From: Spirochaetales bacterium
GTDB taxonomy: Bacteria; Spirochaetota; Spirochaetia; SZUA-6; DRHE01
Assembly (NCBI GenBank): GCA_023136785.1
Contig: JAGLQP010000039.1
Coordinates: forward strand, 1-9,667
Length of the DNA stretch: 9,667 nucleotides
Reading direction: 5' to 3'
Of the stretch, positions 5,734 to 9,667 are shown piece by piece. The notes beneath the pieces are model-generated. The model was not told the origin of the DNA and did not search any database. It was given only the letters and a program-made list of their open reading frames with translations. The translations under genes were made by a program, and so were the position numbers. Each line of letters begins with the position of its first letter. Position 1 is the first letter of the stretch.

Positions 5734-7557
5734 ATGGCAAATACCGAGGGAGAACCCGTACTGAATCCCGAAGAAGAAGAGATTGCCCTGTCTGACAGTG
5801 AACTGGACAACGTGCTGCAAAGCGCAAGTGTAACCAGCGAGCCGGCCGGCGGAGCAGAGGAGAATTTGGAGCAGTACGGTGTGTGGGTAAAGGTTGAACC
5901 GCAAAACGTAGAAGAAGAGGCGGAAGAAAACATGGCATTTGAACTATCCGATCTGGAATCCGATGATGAATCCGCTCTCTCGGAGGAAGAAGAGCAACTC
6001 CTGGGCAAATTGGAGGAGAACGACGAAGACGCTCTTGCAGGACTCTCCGGTCTCGAGGAAGACCTTGAAGAATTGGGAAAGGGCGCTGCATTTGCAGACG
6101 AGGAGGAAGAAGAGCTGACCGTCGAAGATCTGGATGTCGATTTGGATGAATTGGGCGACGACAACCTCGCTGTACTGGAGGACACCGGGGCCTTGGAAGG
6201 ACTTCCGGAGATGGAGGGGGAGGAAGAGCTCGACATCGACGCGGATACGGATATAGAAGTATCGCTTTCCGACAGCGCGATCGTAGATGAACACTACGAA
6301 GATCTTGCTACGGTAGAGGGGGTCCCCTCGATACCAGGGCAGGCTCCACCGAAGGCATCCTCAGACATTCTGGAGAAAATCGAACAGGATCTGAATCAGA
6401 TCAAAGCGGAAATTCAAAGTCTCAAGAACGAGCTTGTCGGTTTGGGCAAGGGGGGCATGCCTTCCGGAAAAGGCGAGGTTGCACCAGCCCGTGCTGCCTC
6501 TGATGGGTTCTCCCAGAAGGCAGAGGAGGAGACAATCGCCCTGACTGGAGACGAGCTTGACAATATTCTTAACACCGCCGATGTAACCGAGGAAGTCGAG
6601 GGGCTTGAGGAAAGTGGGGAAAGCCTGGAAGAAGAGGAACTTCCGGAGGCGGATCTGCTGGGCGAAGTTCCCGAGGTTGAGGTGCTTGAGGAAATCGAAC
6701 CCGAGCCCCTCGGCGAACCTGATGAGGAAATCATGGAACTGGGCTCTTTGGATCTTGAGGAGGAGACACCGTCCGACGAACTGACTCTGGAAGATTCTGA
6801 ACTGTCCTTGGAGGAACTTGAACCGTCTGCGGCGGACGATGAATCCATAGAAATCGATATCGGTGAGAAATCCGAGGAAGAAGAACTTCTAATCGATGAA
6901 CCTGAATCAGTTGAAGATATCGAAGAACTCAGCCTCGACGAGGATCTGGGGACCCTCGAGGGAGAGACCGAAGAGATAGAAGAGATCGAAGAGCTTAGCC
7001 TGGAGGAACCCGAAGGCGAATCGGAGCTTGTGGCAGAGTCCGAGGAGATCAGCCTGGCGGAACCGGCGGCGGAATCGGAGCTGGCTGAAATTGAGGAGCT
7101 TGATGCCGACTCAAGCTTGGAAGAGGTCGAAGAGATCGAAGAGCTTAGCCTGGAGGAAGTAGACGCTGTCGAATCCTTAAGTTTGGAAGAACTTCCAGGG
7201 GAAGAAGAGACTCAGCAGGAGGATGTCCTGGCTCTCGACGATCTCGAGGATACGGGTTTGGAAGCCGAAGATACGGAAGATCTCGAGCTCGCTGCGGAAG
7301 AGCTTCCAATTCCGGAAGAACCGGAGGATCTGGAGGTTGAAGAGCTCGGAAGCCTCGAGGAAGAGAGTGAAGAACCCCAACCCCAGGCGAGTTCGCAGGT
7401 TCTCCCCCAAGATCTGCAGTCAGACATCAAATCGGTACTTTCCTATTTGGATCAACTCTTCGAAGCACTCCCTGAAGAAAAGATCAAAGAATTCGCCCAG
7501 TCCGAATATTTCGGCATCTACAAAAGGCTGTTTGAAGAGCTTGGTCTGGGGGCCTAA
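5734..7557 (+). CDS. Large Glu-rich acidic protein with duplicated ELDN(V/I)L motifs, coiled coil and C-terminal helical module
   Basis: I do not recognise a named family for this 607-aa product. It has no signal peptide or membrane helix, so it is probably cytoplasmic. Four parts are visible. A conserved-looking motif near the N-terminus (residues 13-36, core IALSDSELDNVL) precedes an acidic stretch. A coiled coil follows at about 212-237 (ILEKIEQDLNQIKAEIQSLK) with a Gly/Lys-rich linker. A second copy of the motif lies at 264-287 (core IALTGDELDNIL). Then come about 265 residues of Glu/Leu-rich low complexity with recurring 'EEIEELSLEE'. The end (553-607) changes character: it is predicted helical, with normal composition, and contains IKSVLSYLDQLFEALPEEKI and SEYFGIYKRLFEEL. 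A scaffold or adaptor whose ends dock partners fits this layout, but that is inference. Its stop overlaps the next gene's ATG by one base, so its abundance is tied to the GAF protein. Confidence 0.85.
   Translation: MANTEGEPVLNPEEEEIALSDSELDNVLQSASVTSEPAGGAEENLEQYGVWVKVEPQNVEEEAEENMAFELSDLESDDESALSEEEEQLLGKLEENDEDALAGLSGLEEDLEELGKGAAFADEEEEELTVEDLDVDLDELGDDNLAVLEDTGALEGLPEMEGEEELDIDADTDIEVSLSDSAIVDEHYEDLATVEGVPSIPGQAPPKASSDILEKIEQDLNQIKAEIQSLKNELVGLGKGGMPSGKGEVAPARAASDGFSQKAEEETIALTGDELDNILNTADVTEEVEGLEESGESLEEEELPEADLLGEVPEVEVLEEIEPEPLGEPDEEIMELGSLDLEEETPSDELTLEDSELSLEELEPSAADDESIEIDIGEKSEEEELLIDEPESVEDIEELSLDEDLGTLEGETEEIEEIEELSLEEPEGESELVAESEEISLAEPAAESELAEIEELDADSSLEEVEEIEELSLEEVDAVESLSLEELPGEEETQQEDVLALDDLEDTGLEAEDTEDLELAAEELPIPEEPEDLEVEELGSLEEESEEPQPQASSQVLPQDLQSDIKSVLSYLDQLFEALPEEKIKEFAQSEYFGIYKRLFEELGLGA
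5770..5841 (+). repeat. First copy of the duplicated ELDN(V/I)L motif (coding)
   Basis: Residues 13-36 of the acidic protein, with core IALSDSELDNVL and tail QSASVTSE. It aligns without gaps to residues 264-287 (core IALTGDELDNIL, tail NTADVTEE). The conserved positions are the acidic run, I-A-L, E-L-D-N-x-L and V-T-x-E. It is a protein-level repeat; the DNA copies have diverged. Confidence 0.75.
6523..6594 (+). repeat. Second copy of the duplicated ELDN(V/I)L motif (coding)
   Basis: Residues 264-287 of the acidic protein, immediately after the coiled coil and its Gly/Lys linker. It is the gapless partner of residues 13-36, suggesting that the protein arose from two motif-plus-acidic-tail units. 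Confidence 0.75.
6979..7008 (+). repeat. Exact 30-bp direct repeat, copy 1
   Basis: This is identical base for base to 7129-7158. It encodes EEIEELSLEE in the acidic protein. The offset between copies is exactly 150 bp (50 codons), so the frame is kept. Identity at synonymous positions points to recent duplication or gene conversion rather than selection on the peptide alone. Confidence 0.85.
7129..7158 (+). repeat. Exact 30-bp direct repeat, copy 2
   Basis: Second copy of the 6979-7008 repeat, encoding the same EEIEELSLEE. Flanking codons differ on both sides, which defines the repeat limits. Confidence 0.85.
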
Positions 7558-8756
7558 TGGGTCTTTTCAAGCGAGCGCGCTCATTTCACAGGGCGTCTCG
7601 CGCTGCTAATTTCAGCGGCGGACTCTTACAAAGAAGCCTTCACTTCCTTGACAAAATCTTTCCCCCCTCAAGCGATCCGATAAAAAGTGTTGGTCAAGCG
7701 GAGCTTGACCGAGCCCTTGCGGTGCCCACCGGAACGCTCCAGGAAGTCCCGAGGGGGCTCCAGAAACAAACACCCGAATCGGTTCCTCGGACCTGGCTCG
7801 AAGAAATCGAGTCAGAAGGTGATCTGGCTGGTTCAACAGCCGATAAGCTGGAAGAGTTATTGACCCGTTTGAGCGAATTGGAGGGTGGAATCGAAGCTCC
7901 CGGACGATTCTTCTCGCTGGTCAAAGAACAACTCGAGCTGAAGCGGGCGGCGCTCCTGCTCTACGATCCTGTGCGCATGGCCTTTGCTCCTTGGGCTTCC
8001 CACGGCTTCGATGAGACAACAGATCATCATCTCCGGATCCCTCTAGGCGCAAATGAAACCATGAACCGTCTGGCAGCGGGGAAGGTAATCTTGGTATCAG
8101 AGCCGGACACCCTGAAACGGTTCCAGCAGTTCTTCTCCTTCCGGGAGTTCTCCACTCTTGAAAATTTACTACTCGTTCCTTTCATCCATGAGAATAAGTT
8201 CATGGGAGTGCTCTTGATCGCCGAGATGGAAGGTGATTTCAATCAAAGCGACCTGAGTGGTTTTGAGACTCTGGCCGTTCGCGCCGCCGGGCTGTTCTAC
8301 CAAGCACGGGAGAGGCACCTGGAAGCGGCAAAACGGGGAATTCCGGAAAAACCGGAATCTCTTCGAGAAAACGTTCGGGATGCTGTACAGTCGTGCCTGG
8401 CAGCAGGCGCGCCGCCAATAATGATCCGAGTCAACACCGCTGACATCATCGAAAAGGTGAAAATGCGAAACCCATATATCGATCCCTTTCGCCTGCGTGA
8501 GGACATTGCCCGGGTCATCCTTTCCCTATTCCAGTCCTTGGGTCCTGTTTTTCAGATCGATCAGGAACGGATCCTCATTCTGGTGACCCGCACTCCCGAA
8601 CGGGATCCGGAGTTGCTGCTGTATCATCTGAAGGCAACGCTGACCAGACTGCTTCCGGAGCTTGCCGATCAAGAGGAGATCGATCTAGAAGAACAGGTAC
8701 GCATACCTGAAGCGAATGTTGAAGAGGCGCTCACATTTCTTGCCGAGATCGTCTGA
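7557..8756 (+). CDS. GAF-domain protein with a degenerate GGDEF-like C-terminal domain
   Basis: The 399-aa product appears cytoplasmic. The first 30 residues are basic (FKRARSFHRASRAANF), followed by a Pro-rich, probably flexible region to about 90. A GAF-like domain spans about 95-250. It contains RAALLLYDPVRMAFAPWASHG (from 130), IPLGANETMNRLAAGKVILV (161-180) and LLLVPFIHENKFMGVLLIAE (204-223), with the β-strand/helix order expected of GAF folds. A second α/β domain (about 285-399) begins IMIRVNTADIIEKVK and includes DPFRLREDIARVILSLFQ and then ERILILVTRTPERD (337-350). This order resembles a GGDEF domain in which the catalytic GG(D/E)EF loop is replaced by QIDQER, so cyclase activity is not expected. 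A ligand-sensing or docking role is inferred. The start ATG overlaps the stop of the acidic protein gene (TAATG), and its stop overlaps the next gene (TGATG). Confidence 0.8.
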   Translation: MGLFKRARSFHRASRAANFSGGLLQRSLHFLDKIFPPSSDPIKSVGQAELDRALAVPTGTLQEVPRGLQKQTPESVPRTWLEEIESEGDLAGSTADKLEELLTRLSELEGGIEAPGRFFSLVKEQLELKRAALLLYDPVRMAFAPWASHGFDETTDHHLRIPLGANETMNRLAAGKVILVSEPDTLKRFQQFFSFREFSTLENLLLVPFIHENKFMGVLLIAEMEGDFNQSDLSGFETLAVRAAGLFYQARERHLEAAKRGIPEKPESLRENVRDAVQSCLAAGAPPIMIRVNTADIIEKVKMRNPYIDPFRLREDIARVILSLFQSLGPVFQIDQERILILVTRTPERDPELLLYHLKATLTRLLPELADQEEIDLEEQVRIPEANVEEALTFLAEIV

Positions 8757-9667
8757 TGCTGGAAATCAGAACCACAAGGAGTGGGACTAGAACCGCCTAC
8801 GCAAACGGTTCGTATCTTCATTCTCCCTACGATCCCGGAAAAGAAGCGGGCCGTTTTGTCCGTCAAGCACTTAAAGATCAGCATCCGTCGATTATTCTGC
8901 TCCTCGGTGCAGGAATTGGATACATCTACGAAGAACTCACGCACAGACATCCAAAGGCCAGGGTAATAGCGCTGTTTTATGACGAAACCGTTCACAATGC
9001 CTTCTGCACGGGTTTGCCGGAACGGACTTTCTGGCACCCCGGAAGATCCGAATCTTTGCTGACCTTCCTGCGCACTCAGATCCACGAGCTGGAAGCGGAA
9101 GGATTGGTATTGGTGGAATGGCCTCCCAGCGCACGTATCTTTCCGACTCAGGGCTTGGAGGCAAACCAGGCGGTACATCAACTGCTCAGGGAAATCAGGG
9201 GAAGCCTGGTTACCACTTCCGCATTGGGAAGGCGGTGGCTGAGGAACAGCCTGACCAATTTCATCTGTATCGATAAGATTTTCCAGCTGGCTGAGAGCTC
9301 TGATCGAAATATTACGGTGATCGCGGCTTCGGGCCCAACACTTAAGGAAAGCATCGATTTCCTCCGCTCACACCGGGATCGAATCGAGCTCTGGGCCGTG
9401 CCCTCTTCCCTCTCCTTCCTGTTGGAACACGGTTTGGTTCCGGACATGACGATTCTGACAGATCCCAGCTACTATGCCTTCAGTCATCTTCAATGCGCGA
9501 AAGAACATAACCTTCATGTGGCCATGCCGATATCCGCAGCCGTCGGTTCCTGGCGGATCGGCTCCCGGGTCTCTTTGCTCAGTCAGGATGCCCCGTTTGA
9601 ACGGATATTGCTGAAGACCGCTGGAATCGAAGCGCCCTCGACCCCGCCGCAGGGCACTGTTTCCGCG
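8756..9667 (+). CDS. DUF115/MAF-type motility-associated glycosyltransferase, N-terminal part (continues beyond window)
   Basis: The 304 visible residues match the family annotated as DUF115, MptE-like or 'motility associated factor' glycosyltransferases. An N-terminal α/β domain contains the glycine-rich strand-loop IILLLGAGIGYIYEE (46-60). A basic helix-rich linker follows (about 135-180). The central conserved domain begins with ITVIAASGPTLKESIDFL (186-203, the GP[ST]L motif) and continues with ELWAVPSSLSFLLEHGLVPD (211-230) and ILTDPS. Near the cut edge PPQGTVSA resembles the conserved G-x-V-[SA] segment. In several flagellated bacteria MAF proteins transfer nonulosonic-acid sugars to flagellins; other DUF115 members are pterin enzymes, but the spacing here fits the motility type. 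Start ATG 8756 overlaps the stop of the GAF gene by one base, so the three plus-strand genes form one coupled operon. The C-terminus is missing. Confidence 0.88.
   Translation, partial: MLEIRTTRSGTRTAYANGSYLHSPYDPGKEAGRFVRQALKDQHPSIILLLGAGIGYIYEELTHRHPKARVIALFYDETVHNAFCTGLPERTFWHPGRSESLLTFLRTQIHELEAEGLVLVEWPPSARIFPTQGLEANQAVHQLLREIRGSLVTTSALGRRWLRNSLTNFICIDKIFQLAESSDRNITVIAASGPTLKESIDFLRSHRDRIELWAVPSSLSFLLEHGLVPDMTILTDPSYYAFSHLQCAKEHNLHVAMPISAAVGSWRIGSRVSLLSQDAPFERILLKTAGIEAPSTPPQGTVSA

Noticed and set aside
5688..6236. Long Ser-rich open frame on the minus strand opposite the acidic gene
   Set aside because: It is the antisense image of Glu codons (GAA/GAG read as TTC/CTC or shifted to TCx Ser). 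The composition is an artefact, and there is no start context.
6414..6848. Second Ser-rich antisense open frame
   Set aside because: Same cause: the complement of Glu/Asp/Leu-rich codons in the real plus-strand gene.
6900..7200. Regular repeats that might suggest a CRISPR or tandem-repeat array
   Set aside because: The repeats are in frame, encode Glu-rich protein sequence and vary freely between copies, with only one exact 30-bp pair; there are no palindromic units or unique spacers.
8669..9181. Minus-strand open frame of 170 codons
   Set aside because: It is antisense to the GAF gene end and the DUF115 gene, whose motifs are convincing; its composition is unlike a real protein.

Overview
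The window reads as spirochaete-like chromosome, most plausibly a free-living member of the Spirochaetaceae. This is inferred from moderate GC, a MAF/DUF115 motility-type glycosyltransferase gene, a secretin anchored as a lipoprotein, and a very acidic protein with 'ELDN(V/I)L' motifs. No rRNA, tRNA or other single decisive marker is present. Genes are densely packed with short overlaps. I see no insertion sequence, phage gene, CRISPR array, tRNA or rRNA.

Layout. Everything from 1 to 5575 is on the minus strand, and everything from 5734 to the end is on the plus strand. The two blocks diverge from a 158-bp intergenic region (5576-5733).

Minus block, in order of transcription: an FtsB/DivIC-type division protein (5132-5575) overlaps a TsaC/Sua5-type threonylcarbamoyl-AMP synthase (4579-5151). 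A hairpin with a T-run follows (about 4553-4586), then a candidate promoter (4517-4545). That promoter could drive an envelope-sensing cluster: an exported ABC-type substrate-binding protein (3387-4469), an orphan secretin lipoprotein (2002-3387), a D-Ala-D-Ala-ligase-like ATP-grasp enzyme (787-1935), and a multi-pass membrane sensor that runs off the left edge (1-776, partial). The substrate-binding protein, secretin and sensor all act at or beyond the inner membrane, so the cluster may couple detection of an extracytoplasmic ligand to an envelope function. The link is inferred from gene order only.

Plus block: three genes joined by 1-nt stop/start overlaps. They are a 607-aa Glu-rich acidic protein (5734-7557) with a duplicated motif, a central coiled coil and a distinct C-terminal helical module; a GAF-domain protein with what looks like a degenerate GGDEF-like C-terminal domain (7557-8756); and a DUF115/MAF-type protein (8756 to the end, partial). 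A sigma-28-like sequence (TCCGATAA with a weak upstream TTAA) sits about 33 bp before the first start codon. With the MAF-type gene, it suggests a motility-regulated operon. This operon is the least described and most interesting part of the window.
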